From: Gammaproteobacteria bacterium
Lineage (GTDB): Bacteria; Pseudomonadota; Gammaproteobacteria; Pseudomonadales; Azotimanducaceae
Reading direction: 5' to 3'
NCBI GenBank assembly: GCA_002719135.1
Contig: PBGU01000005.1
Coordinates: 1-11,225 of the forward strand
Length of the DNA: 11,225 nt
Shown one piece after another: positions 1 to 6,111 of this stretch (the stretch's first letter is position 1; every line of letters starts with the position of its first letter). The notes beneath the pieces are model-generated. The model saw nothing but the letters and a program-made list of their open reading frames with translations. It made no database searches and was not told where the DNA came from. The position numbers were made by a program, and so were the translations under genes.

Positions 1-1
1 G

Positions 2-238
2 AGCTGGATTGCCAACCAATCGTTTTCGCGCGCCCAAGAAAAAGAGGCCGACATCATGGCCGGCCGTCTTTTATTCAACGCAGGCTACAGCCTTACTCAA
101 GCCCGCTCGCAATTTATCCTGCTAGCCCAACTCGGCGACCGCAAGCGACTACGTTCAACCTTTCTCGATACCCATCCCGTTGGTCCGGAAAGACTCGCTC
201 ATTGGGACATGGTTATTGCAAGTATCACCTCGAAATAA
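2..238 (+). CDS. M48-family zinc metalloprotease, C-terminal fragment (5' truncated by window edge)
   Basis: An open frame enters from the left edge and ends at TAA 236-238, leaving 78 residues. An EKEAD segment (codons around 44-58) matches the ExxxD helix of M48 peptidases, in which the Glu is the third zinc ligand. It is followed by a small-residue GRLLFNAGY stretch and, further on, a DTHPVGPERL segment, the family's usual (S/D)THP-x-x-xR signature near the C-terminus. M48 enzymes are membrane-linked or periplasmic endoproteases and chaperones (HtpX, LoiP, BepA, Oma1 types). The HExxH catalytic helix and any signal peptide or TPR region lie outside the window, so the subtype cannot be decided. 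The Met at 56 is internal, not a start, because the motif begins before it. The next gene converges on it. Confidence 0.82.
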   Translation, partial: SWIANQSFSRAQEKEADIMAGRLLFNAGYSLTQARSQFILLAQLGDRKRLRSTFLDTHPVGPERLAHWDMVIASITSK

Positions 239-252
239 CCCCTTTACCGATA

Positions 253-266
253 CCCGAGCTCTCGGG
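253..266. terminator. Weak inverted repeat between two convergent stops
   Basis: CCCGAG (253-258) and CTCGGG (261-266) are perfect inverted repeats, giving a 5-bp GC-rich stem with a 4-nt loop. It sits in the 45-nt gap between the convergent stops at 238 and 284, where a bidirectional terminator would be expected. There is no real T tract on either strand, so intrinsic termination would be poor. Confidence 0.25.
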
Positions 267-283
267 CCTTGTGCACCCCACTC

Positions 284-928
284 CTAGTCGACTCGGGTAA
301 CGCTAAATACGTCGACCAGCTTAGCCGGTGGGTTCGAGTTGAATTTCGCAAAAAACGATGCTACTTCGTCGCTTGGACCAGCATCTTGGAACCGAGCCCA
401 ATCGGCCCACGTGTCAAACGACATGAGGTAATGCATGCGACCCATCTGATCTAGATTGATCCCCACCGATGCACCGAGTTTCTCATGTAACGGTTGGGCC
501 GTACTTGCGGCCTCAATCATCTCGGCGTTTCGTCCTGGATACGCTTCCCATACGAAGACCTGGTAAACCTTCGACGGCAGCATCGGCGCGACTTGATTGG
601 CCAAGTAGTGTGCCTCTAGGGTTGCTGCAGGAGCCGTCCCAATCTTCTGGGCAAAATCCGTCCATTCGTCACTTGCTTGGAGCTTTTCCTGGAACGCGGC
701 CCACTCGACCCAGTTCTTGTGCGCGGTCGCGTAGTGAAGGCGGCCTTGGCGGTCTGTTGCCACGACCACCTGTCCACCGAGCTTCAGTTGGATGCTTCGC
801 GCTTCTGACGCGTGTTGCGTCAGCTGCGCTGAGTTCCCAGGTATTGCTTTCCATAGCCGAACCTCCAACACGTCGGCAGACGCGAAGCCTGCTACAAGTG
901 TCAGAAGAAAGAGTAATTTTATTTTCAT
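284..928 (-). CDS. Exported protein with two tandem copies of a dimeric alpha/beta-barrel-like domain
   Basis: 214 residues, with a clear signal peptide: K2/K4, a hydrophobic core at residues 5-14 and a likely cleavage after the FASA at 15-18. The mature protein is an internal duplication with a constant offset of 101 residues: W26/W127, P30-G31/P131-G132, G62-R63/G163-R164, H65-Y66/H166-Y167, W73/W174, W76/W177 and F79-Q80/F180-Q181. The short strand, helix, GRxHY strand and WxxWAxFQ helix layout resembles the ferredoxin-like dimeric alpha/beta-barrel folds (NIPSNAP, ABM, EthD), so the two halves could form one pseudo-dimer in the periplasm. I do not recognise a specific family or reaction. 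The conserved His/Tyr and Trp residues could line a ligand pocket, which is inference. Its start lies close to the start region of the operon at 1123, so the two are divergent. The SD is weak (AGGGG about 10 nt upstream). Confidence 0.8.
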   Translation of the reverse strand: MKIKLLFLLTLVAGFASADVLEVRLWKAIPGNSAQLTQHASEARSIQLKLGGQVVVATDRQGRLHYATAHKNWVEWAAFQEKLQASDEWTDFAQKIGTAPAATLEAHYLANQVAPMLPSKVYQVFVWEAYPGRNAEMIEAASTAQPLHEKLGASVGINLDQMGRMHYLMSFDTWADWARFQDAGPSDEVASFFAKFNSNPPAKLVDVFSVTRVD

Positions 929-1052
929 TGAGTTATACCCCTAATAAGTCATATCTCGATCGGAGTCGCGACCGGTGCAACAACCGCACACAATTGGTCC
1001 CTCCCATACGCTCCATACTAACCACCGAATGATGGGTTCGACCAATGACAAA

Positions 1053-1087
1053 CTTATCGATCGTGGGAACTCCCTATAATCGGGAGG
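1053..1087 (+). promoter_or_regulatory. Candidate sigma-70 promoter with inverted repeat over the -10 box
   Basis: TATAAT at 1075-1080 is a perfect -10 box. The -35 is poor (CTTATC at 1053-1058, 16-nt spacing), which suggests dependence on an activator. The -10 box is framed by CTCCC (1070-1074) and GGGAG (1082-1086), a 5-bp inverted repeat that could be an operator. Transcription would start near 1087, leaving a leader of about 36 nt before the ATG at 1123. Candidate only; no regulator gene is present in the window. Confidence 0.5.
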
Positions 1088-1114
1088 TCGAACCGATTCC
1101 ACTCTCCGACGAGC

Positions 1115-1118
1115 GAGG
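1115..1118 (+). promoter_or_regulatory. Ribosome binding site that decides the 1123 start
   Basis: GAGG lies 4 nt upstream of ATG 1123. The only earlier in-frame ATG (1045) has no SD and lies upstream of the TATAAT box, so it would not be on the predicted transcript. The protein from 1123 begins with MKITDI, a very common N-terminus in this family. Confidence 0.55.
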
Positions 1119-1122
1119 TGTT

Positions 1123-2211
1123 ATGAAAATCACAGACATCACCAATACCCCCCTGACAACGGGAAAGGGATTGTTACGCGTACTCACAGACGCGGGAGTT
1201 GAAGGATGGGCCGAAGCACCCGGCCGCAATGGCAGGGTGTTCAACGCATATCTAGAAACCGCTATCAAACCCGCGCTGTTGGGAGAAGATCCGCGACCCA
1301 TTCACCGTCATTGGGACACCCTTGCGTTGGGCCTTGAAGAACGGATGTATAAACTCCCGGGTTGGGTGGTCGGCACCATCGACGTCGCTCTTTGGGATCT
1401 ACTGGGAAAGGAAACCGGTCTCCCTGTCTATACGTTAATGGGCGGCGCTGCTCGAAAGTCAGTGCCGCTATACTGGAGCACCGGATCGGGCTGGCGAATG
1501 CAGCCACAAGAGATGCTGCAACTCGTCAAAGACGGTTGGTCGATGGGATTTCGCGCTTTTAAGATCCGTATGGATTGGCGCGGCTGGCGACAAGACGCGG
1601 ATCCCAACAAAGACTTCCAACTATTCGAGGCCGTTCGCGAATTTCTACCCAACGACGTCTACCTTGGTTTCGACGCGAACAACGGTTACTCCGTCTCCAC
1701 CGCGATCCAACAGGGGCGCCGATTCGAGGCTCTCGGGATCGATCATTTCGAGGAACCCATTCCGCATAACGACTTAGCGGGCCTGCGGCAAGTGGCCGAT
1801 GCGCTGGATGTCGCTGTATCGGCGCGGGAGCAAGATTCTTTTCGGTGGTGGTTCCAGCAACTGATCGATCTTGGGAATCCAGACATCCTGCAACCCGATA
1901 TTCTTAATGCGGGAGGACCTAGCGAAGTTAAGCGCATCTATGACATGGCCACCACCCTCGACAAGCCCGTGATGCCGCATAGCCCGCAAGCTGGTATCAA
2001 TTCGATGGCATCGTTGCATGCTTACGTCACGGTTCAAAATGCAACCCGGCCACACGAATTTTCGACCGAGTTCTCGGGACCTCTGGACGACGTCGCGGAA
2101 TTGTATGGCGACGGCGTCATTCCCAAAGATGGTTGCATGGAACTGTCTGACCGACCCGGTCTCGGCATCGAGCTCAACGAAGCCGCTGTGACCCGGTTGA
2201 CGTACAAATAA
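1123..2211 (+). CDS. Enolase-superfamily enzyme, mandelate racemase-like subgroup (sugar-acid dehydratase or racemase)
   Basis: 362 residues from the chosen start, a normal length. An N-terminal capping domain (about 1-110) is followed by a (beta/alpha)7-beta barrel carrying the full mandelate-racemase-type set: K147-x-R149 at the end of the second strand, D184-x-N186, E210 in the FEEP motif and E236 in the SARE motif as Mg ligands, D259 in QPD plus H286 in MPHSP as the His-Asp dyad, and a Glu at 312 or 316. These enzymes abstract the alpha-proton of a carboxylate and then dehydrate, epimerise or racemise it; substrates are usually aldonic or aldaric acids. The exact substrate cannot be read from sequence. 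It is cytoplasmic (no signal peptide). It is the first gene of an operon: the next enolase-superfamily gene starts 12 nt after its stop. An in-frame extension to 1045 is possible but unlikely (weak upstream signals and no family match in the extra 26 residues). Confidence 0.9.
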   Translation: MKITDITNTPLTTGKGLLRVLTDAGVEGWAEAPGRNGRVFNAYLETAIKPALLGEDPRPIHRHWDTLALGLEERMYKLPGWVVGTIDVALWDLLGKETGLPVYTLMGGAARKSVPLYWSTGSGWRMQPQEMLQLVKDGWSMGFRAFKIRMDWRGWRQDADPNKDFQLFEAVREFLPNDVYLGFDANNGYSVSTAIQQGRRFEALGIDHFEEPIPHNDLAGLRQVADALDVAVSAREQDSFRWWFQQLIDLGNPDILQPDILNAGGPSEVKRIYDMATTLDKPVMPHSPQAGINSMASLHAYVTVQNATRPHEFSTEFSGPLDDVAELYGDGVIPKDGCMELSDRPGLGIELNEAAVTRLTYK

Positions 2212-2223
2212 CAGGACTTCCCT

Positions 2224-3423
2224 ATGAAAATCGTCGATATCAAACCGTACATCATCGCCACCCCGCCTCCGCATCACGGGGGCCGCTACTGGACGCTCGT
2301 CAAACTCACCACTGACAGCGGCATCGAAGGGATCGGCGAAGCGTACAAGGTGCCCTTCCACCCGCTCACGGTGGCACGCCTGATGGAAGACATCGGCGAA
2401 ACCTACGTGATCGATTCAGACCCCTTTCAGGTGGAACGGCTTTGGCGAACGGTATACTACGGTGACGGCTACGAATCCCACGACCACCACCAACACCCAG
2501 ACCACACCGTGATGGGTGTCCTCAGCGCAATTGAAATGGCTTGCTGGGACATCATCGGTAAAGCGCTCGATCAACCTATCTACAATTTGCTCGGTGGTCG
2601 ATACCATGAGCGTCTGCGTTCCTACACCTATCTCTACCCCGCCGCCGATAGCTCCAATCGGCGTTCACCTCATACCGATCCCGACCTCGCTGGCGAGCGA
2701 GCGGCAGCTTATCTAGAGGAGGGTTTTACAGCGGTCAAGTTCGACCCACTGATCGACGTTATGGGAAACGAGGACCCCAGGGAACCGCCGCTTGATCGGC
2801 TAGACAATGCCGAAGCGGTGGTTCGAAGTGTGCGCGAGGCGCTCGGCGGACGTGGTGACATCCTGATCGGGACGCATGGTCAATCAACCACCTCTGGGAC
2901 AATTCGCTTCGCCAGACGGATCGAAAAGTACGACCCCCTTTGGTTCGAAGAACCCGTACCGCCTGAAAACCGAGACGAGATGGCGAGGGTCGCGTCGGCG
3001 ACAAGTATTCCTGTCGCAACTGGTGAACGACTAACCACCAAATTCGAGTTTCGTGAACTGCTTGAAAAACAGGCTGCCTCTATCCTGCAAATGGCGCTGG
3101 GACGGGTTGGTGGTATTTTAGAAGCCAAAAAAATAGCTGGCATGGCCGAGGCTTATTACGCTCAAATCGCGCCGCACCTTTATTGCGGACCCGTCGAGGC
3201 TGCCGCAAATATCCAAATCGATACTTGTAGCCCGAACTTCCTCATCCAAGAAAGCATTGGTCAGTTTGACGGCTTTCACGCAGATATTCTCAAAAACCCG
3301 ATCGAGTGGGAGAGCGGCTACATCATTCCTCCCAAAGGTCCGGGTTTAGGCGTGGAATTGAACGAAGAAGTAGCCGCCCAACATCTCTATAAGGAACCCA
3401 ATGCGCATACTGATAACGAATGA
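2224..3423 (+). CDS. Second enolase-superfamily enzyme, divergent active site (ManD/DgoD-like lineage)
   Basis: 399 residues, with AGGA 7 nt before the ATG. The N-terminal MKIVDIKPYI and the barrel are typical of mandelate racemase/muconate lactonizing family proteins annotated as dehydratases. Visible active-site residues are K172-x-D174, H218 in a GTHG loop, the Glu pair 242-243 in FEEP, E268 in TGERL, H318 in APHLY and E343. Two canonical residues are replaced: the strand-3 Asp metal ligand aligns with G216, and the Asp of the usual His-Asp dyad aligns with A291. Retention of His on strand 3 recalls galactonate and mannonate dehydratases, where that His is catalytic. A His-rich loop lies at 86-94 in the cap region and may help specificity. 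It is only distantly similar to the upstream protein, so this is not a recent tandem copy. Its last 23 nt overlap the start of surE. Probable role: sugar-acid dehydratase or epimerase; substrate unknown. Confidence 0.88.
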   Translation: MKIVDIKPYIIATPPPHHGGRYWTLVKLTTDSGIEGIGEAYKVPFHPLTVARLMEDIGETYVIDSDPFQVERLWRTVYYGDGYESHDHHQHPDHTVMGVLSAIEMACWDIIGKALDQPIYNLLGGRYHERLRSYTYLYPAADSSNRRSPHTDPDLAGERAAAYLEEGFTAVKFDPLIDVMGNEDPREPPLDRLDNAEAVVRSVREALGGRGDILIGTHGQSTTSGTIRFARRIEKYDPLWFEEPVPPENRDEMARVASATSIPVATGERLTTKFEFRELLEKQAASILQMALGRVGGILEAKKIAGMAEAYYAQIAPHLYCGPVEAAANIQIDTCSPNFLIQESIGQFDGFHADILKNPIEWESGYIIPPKGPGLGVELNEEVAAQHLYKEPNAHTDNE

Positions 3424-4225
3424 CGACGGGATTCAAAGCCCCGGTATCCAAGAGCTGTCGCGTCACATCGAAAGCGCCGGGTACGAGGTCGTCGTGGTCG
3501 CGCCCGATCACGATGCGTCCGGTACAGGCACGTCCTTGGGGCGCATTTCGTCGGAAGAGCCGGTGAAGGTCTCCCGACATTCGATCCCCGGACTTCGTGC
3601 CGAAGCCTACGGCATCTCCGGATCGCCAGCACTTTGCGTTGTGACCGGATACCTAGAAGCTTTTGGCCCCGTACCCGATGTTGTGGTTTCCGGGATCAAT
3701 GCCGGACTAAATACTGGCCGTTCAACCCTCCACAGCGGAACCGTTGGTGCTGCGCTCGCGGCTCAAAATTTTGGACTCCAAGGAATCTCAGTCAGCCTAG
3801 ACGGCTCCACCGAGTGGCACTGGGAGACCGCCGCGCAAATTGCGGTCGAGATTTTGCCCAGTGTCGTTGCCGGCCCCATCCGCGGTGCCTTTAACGTCAA
3901 CGTACCAGGCCTTCCCAGACAAGAAGTGGTCGGCATTCGATGGGCGGGACTCGCAAAGTTCGGATCAGTGCGCAGTGCCATTTCTTCGGTGGGGGCCGAC
4001 CAACTCGACTTCCATCTCGTCGAAACCGGATACCTCCCTGACGAGACGACCGACCTCGGGACCGTTCGCGCTGGATACGCATCGATTACTTCTCTTCATG
4101 GGGCCGTTGAAGTCTGGAATGCCGACGCGAAAGCCGGAAAGAAGTTTGAGTCCTCTTGCGCTTTACCCGGTGCATCTACGGGCGACACGTTATCGCCAGC
4201 ACGTTCTGTGCTCGAAGATTCCTGA
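3401..4225 (+). CDS. surE: SurE-family 5'/3'-nucleotidase (acid phosphatase)
   Basis: 274 residues. The metal site is intact: N7-D8-D9-G10 at the N-terminus, S40 in the ASGTGTSL loop and N100 in SGINAGLNTG, followed by the family's HSGTVGAA segment (111-118) and a GYASITSLH segment near the C-terminus. SurE proteins are cytoplasmic, divalent-metal-dependent phosphatases acting on nucleoside monophosphates and sometimes short polyphosphate. A good SD (AAGGAA, 3390-3395) lies inside the end of the upstream gene, and the 23-nt overlap points to translational coupling. The context is odd: in gammaproteobacteria surE normally sits with pcm, nlpD and rpoS, while here it is locked to a catabolic enolase-superfamily gene. 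It is also somewhat longer than the roughly 250 residues of the E. coli protein, with an extra C-terminal tail of about 30 residues. It may be a paralogue acting on a sugar phosphate instead of a nucleotide (inference). Confidence 0.88.
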   Translation: MRILITNDDGIQSPGIQELSRHIESAGYEVVVVAPDHDASGTGTSLGRISSEEPVKVSRHSIPGLRAEAYGISGSPALCVVTGYLEAFGPVPDVVVSGINAGLNTGRSTLHSGTVGAALAAQNFGLQGISVSLDGSTEWHWETAAQIAVEILPSVVAGPIRGAFNVNVPGLPRQEVVGIRWAGLAKFGSVRSAISSVGADQLDFHLVETGYLPDETTDLGTVRAGYASITSLHGAVEVWNADAKAGKKFESSCALPGASTGDTLSPARSVLEDS

Positions 4226-4323
4226 ACGTAGCAGACCAACTTCTATAGCACACGAAGCTTTTAGATCAGGCCGCTTTTTTTCGAGTTATGCTTCCGCAAG
4301 CATTGAACAAGGATTAGCAAACC
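4226..4323 (+). promoter_or_regulatory. 98-nt gap with possible -10 box upstream of the VOC-hydrolase pair
   Basis: A TATGCT (4287-4292) could be a -10 box, but no -35 is found at 16-18 nt. A T run (4275-4281) has no convincing stem before it, so I cannot say whether the upstream operon ends here or reads through. AAGGA (4309-4313) serves as RBS for the next ATG at 10-nt spacing. Confidence 0.3.
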
Positions 4324-4689
4324 ATGGCTCTCGGGCAGGTCACGCCTATTTTGCGGATATTCGATGAGGTCAAAGCACGGGAGTTCTACCTTGAATTTCT
4401 CGGTTTTACGCTTAATTTTGAACACCGGTTCAATGACAACGCCCCCCTTTATATGGGGATCCAGCGAGACGATTGCGCGTTGCATCTGTCCGAGCACCAT
4501 GGAGACGCGACCCCAGGATCCCATGTACGCATTGACACAACACGCTTGGCTGCTTTCCAGCAGGAACTCGCTACAAAAAACTATAAGTACAACCGCCCTG
4601 GTATCGAGAAAGGCCCAGCGGGGGACGAAGTGACCGTGATCGATCCGTTCAGCAATCGGTTAACGTTCACCGATACGCGCAGCAGTTAA
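4324..4689 (+). CDS. VOC-superfamily (glyoxalase / bleomycin-resistance-like) protein
   Basis: 121 residues, the usual size of a single-polypeptide VOC protein with two beta-alpha-beta-beta-beta modules (about 1-60 and 66-118). The N-terminal PILRIFD...FYLEFLGF pattern and the central ALHLSEHHGDATPG segment are typical of the subgroup annotated as bleomycin-resistance/glyoxalase-superfamily proteins. The C-terminal DPFSNRLTF strand is also standard. Such proteins either bind a ligand without chemistry or catalyse metal-dependent isomerisation or ring-opening; the sequence does not decide which. Cytoplasmic, with no signal peptide. The next gene starts 18 nt after its stop, so the two are very likely co-transcribed, which suggests binding or processing of the same class of compound as the hydrolase. 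Confidence 0.82.
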   Translation: MALGQVTPILRIFDEVKAREFYLEFLGFTLNFEHRFNDNAPLYMGIQRDDCALHLSEHHGDATPGSHVRIDTTRLAAFQQELATKNYKYNRPGIEKGPAGDEVTVIDPFSNRLTFTDTRSS

Positions 4690-4707
4690 ACCACGCCCGG
4701 ACGCATT

Positions 4708-6111
4708 ATGAAAAACATTGTCCTGTTAATTACCGATACTTTTCGATACGACAATCTGGAGAATCGAGCACGACGACCAATTCGAACACCCGAGCTCGAT
4801 GCGTTCAGTCAACAGCGCGGTACCAGTATCGAGGGCTTTCATACCGGAAGCTTCCCGACGATTCCGCATCGTACGGACGTTGCAACGAGCAAACTCGGCT
4901 GGCCGCATTTCCCGTGGCAGCCCATCGACCTCAGCAGCCGCAATCACATCGCCAGATTGCTGGGGAGGCAAGGATATATCTCGCAGCTAATCTGCGACTG
5001 TCCGCACCTCTTCAACGCTCGTTTTCAACAATCCTTCACCGCCGCCTTTCAACACCGCGGACAGGAAGGTGATAAGCACTTGCTACATCTAAACGACGAC
5101 ATCCCCGTCGTCATGCCACACGAAAAAACGCGACGCGTGCCGAGTTTTCGGGGCAGCACACTTGCAGACACTCATCGTTGGATCAATCGAGACGTGACGA
5201 CGGAAGCCGGAACGTTCAGCGCGCGTACTGCGTCAACGACGGTGCAGTGGCTGGAAGAGAACTATCAAGCCGATCCTTTTTTCCTCTGGGTCGACTTCTT
5301 CGATCCTCACGAGCCATGGGACGCGCCTGAATACCTGGTTAAAAGATACGACCCCGAATACACCGGGACTCCTATGATCCACTGCAACTACGGACCCGCT
5401 ACGGACTACACCGAAGCCGAATTACAAAATCTATGGGCACACTATGCCGCCGAAACGGAACTCGTCGACCGACACATTGGGCAGGTTCTGCAGAAGCTTG
5501 ACGATCTAGAACTTTGGGACGACACCATTGTCGTCATTACGAGCGATCACGGCACGAGCATCGGCGAGCACAACCGCACCGGCAAAAGCAATATCTGCGA
5601 CCATGACGAGCGCTACTGGCCGATCTATCCGGAAGTCAGCCATGTGCCATTCCTTATCGGCGGCGGAGCAATTCCAGACGGCGCGAGTCTGCAACTGCTT
5701 GCCCAGCCCATCGACATCCTACCCACATTGGCTGAATTAGCGGGCGTCACCCTTGAACCAAGAGAACCATTTGAAGGTATCAGTTTTGCATCCTGCCTTC
5801 GCGATGGGACGGAAAACCACCGCGAACTTTCGGTCACGGGTGGCTTCGTCAAACCGACTGCTGACGGGATGGTTCCACCGGAAAGCACCACGCCCTGGGT
5901 CACCAATGGTCGTTGGGGATTCGCACCCGTCGGCCATAATGGGCCGGCCGAACTATTCGACCTGTCCGTGGATCCGTTCGCAGAACAAGATGTCGCTGCC
6001 GATCACACTGACGTTACGGGATCACTCTTTGATGGCTTCATCGATCACTTGCAAAAGCACAATGCAAGCAAAGAACTCGTCAAATGCTGGACAAATAATA
6101 GCGCTGATTAG
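4708..6111 (+). CDS. Sulfatase-fold hydrolase with Thr at the nucleophile position (alkaline phosphatase superfamily)
   Basis: 467 residues in the sulfatase/alkaline phosphatase fold. N-terminal metal loop: LLITDTFRYD, with D10. Signature loop: FPTIPHR, i.e. T51-x-P53-x-R55, where sulfatases have C/S-x-P-x-R. C-terminal metal ligands: D280-H281 in ITSDHG, followed by E287-H288. A DPHEPWDAP segment supplies another His/Asp region. The nucleophile Cys or Ser needed for formylglycine is Thr (ACG, 4858-4860), so this enzyme cannot be a formylglycine sulfatase by the known route. Thr nucleophiles are known in sister families such as nucleotide pyrophosphatase/phosphodiesterase, so phosphodiester or phosphomonoester cleavage is a reasonable alternative. 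The second N-terminal Asp of sulfatases (DD) is also replaced (D10-T11). No signal peptide, so cytoplasmic. Weak SD (GGA about 7 nt before the ATG). Its stop overlaps the stop of the opposing sulfatase gene. Confidence 0.87.
   Translation: MKNIVLLITDTFRYDNLENRARRPIRTPELDAFSQQRGTSIEGFHTGSFPTIPHRTDVATSKLGWPHFPWQPIDLSSRNHIARLLGRQGYISQLICDCPHLFNARFQQSFTAAFQHRGQEGDKHLLHLNDDIPVVMPHEKTRRVPSFRGSTLADTHRWINRDVTTEAGTFSARTASTTVQWLEENYQADPFFLWVDFFDPHEPWDAPEYLVKRYDPEYTGTPMIHCNYGPATDYTEAELQNLWAHYAAETELVDRHIGQVLQKLDDLELWDDTIVVITSDHGTSIGEHNRTGKSNICDHDERYWPIYPEVSHVPFLIGGGAIPDGASLQLLAQPIDILPTLAELAGVTLEPREPFEGISFASCLRDGTENHRELSVTGGFVKPTADGMVPPESTTPWVTNGRWGFAPVGHNGPAELFDLSVDPFAEQDVAADHTDVTGSLFDGFIDHLQKHNASKELVKCWTNNSAD

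Noticed and set aside
469..1032. 187-codon + strand open frame
   Set aside because: It lies antisense to the signal-peptide-bearing repeat protein at 284-928, has low-complexity Arg/Ser/Pro-rich translation and no recognisable motif.
1045..1122. N-terminal extension of the first enolase-superfamily gene (26 extra residues)
   Set aside because: No SD before 1045, no family similarity in the extra part, and a perfect TATAAT box lies inside it; ATG 1123 has GAGG and the typical MKITDI start.
1774..2361. 195-codon - strand open frame
   Set aside because: Antisense across the junction of two well-supported enolase-superfamily genes; a shadow of their codon usage.
1123..3423. Tandem duplication of an enolase-superfamily gene
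   Set aside because: Active-site motifs and most of the sequence differ (KxR/DAN/QPD against KxD/GTH/QMA), so they are distant paralogues, not a recent copy.
4256..4281. Possible intrinsic terminator after surE (T run)
   Set aside because: The best stem is only 3-5 bp with mismatches and a 12-nt loop; not convincing.
3840..4367. 175-codon + strand open frame overlapping surE
   Set aside because: Out of frame with a protein having complete SurE motifs, and it also runs into the VOC gene; no family features.
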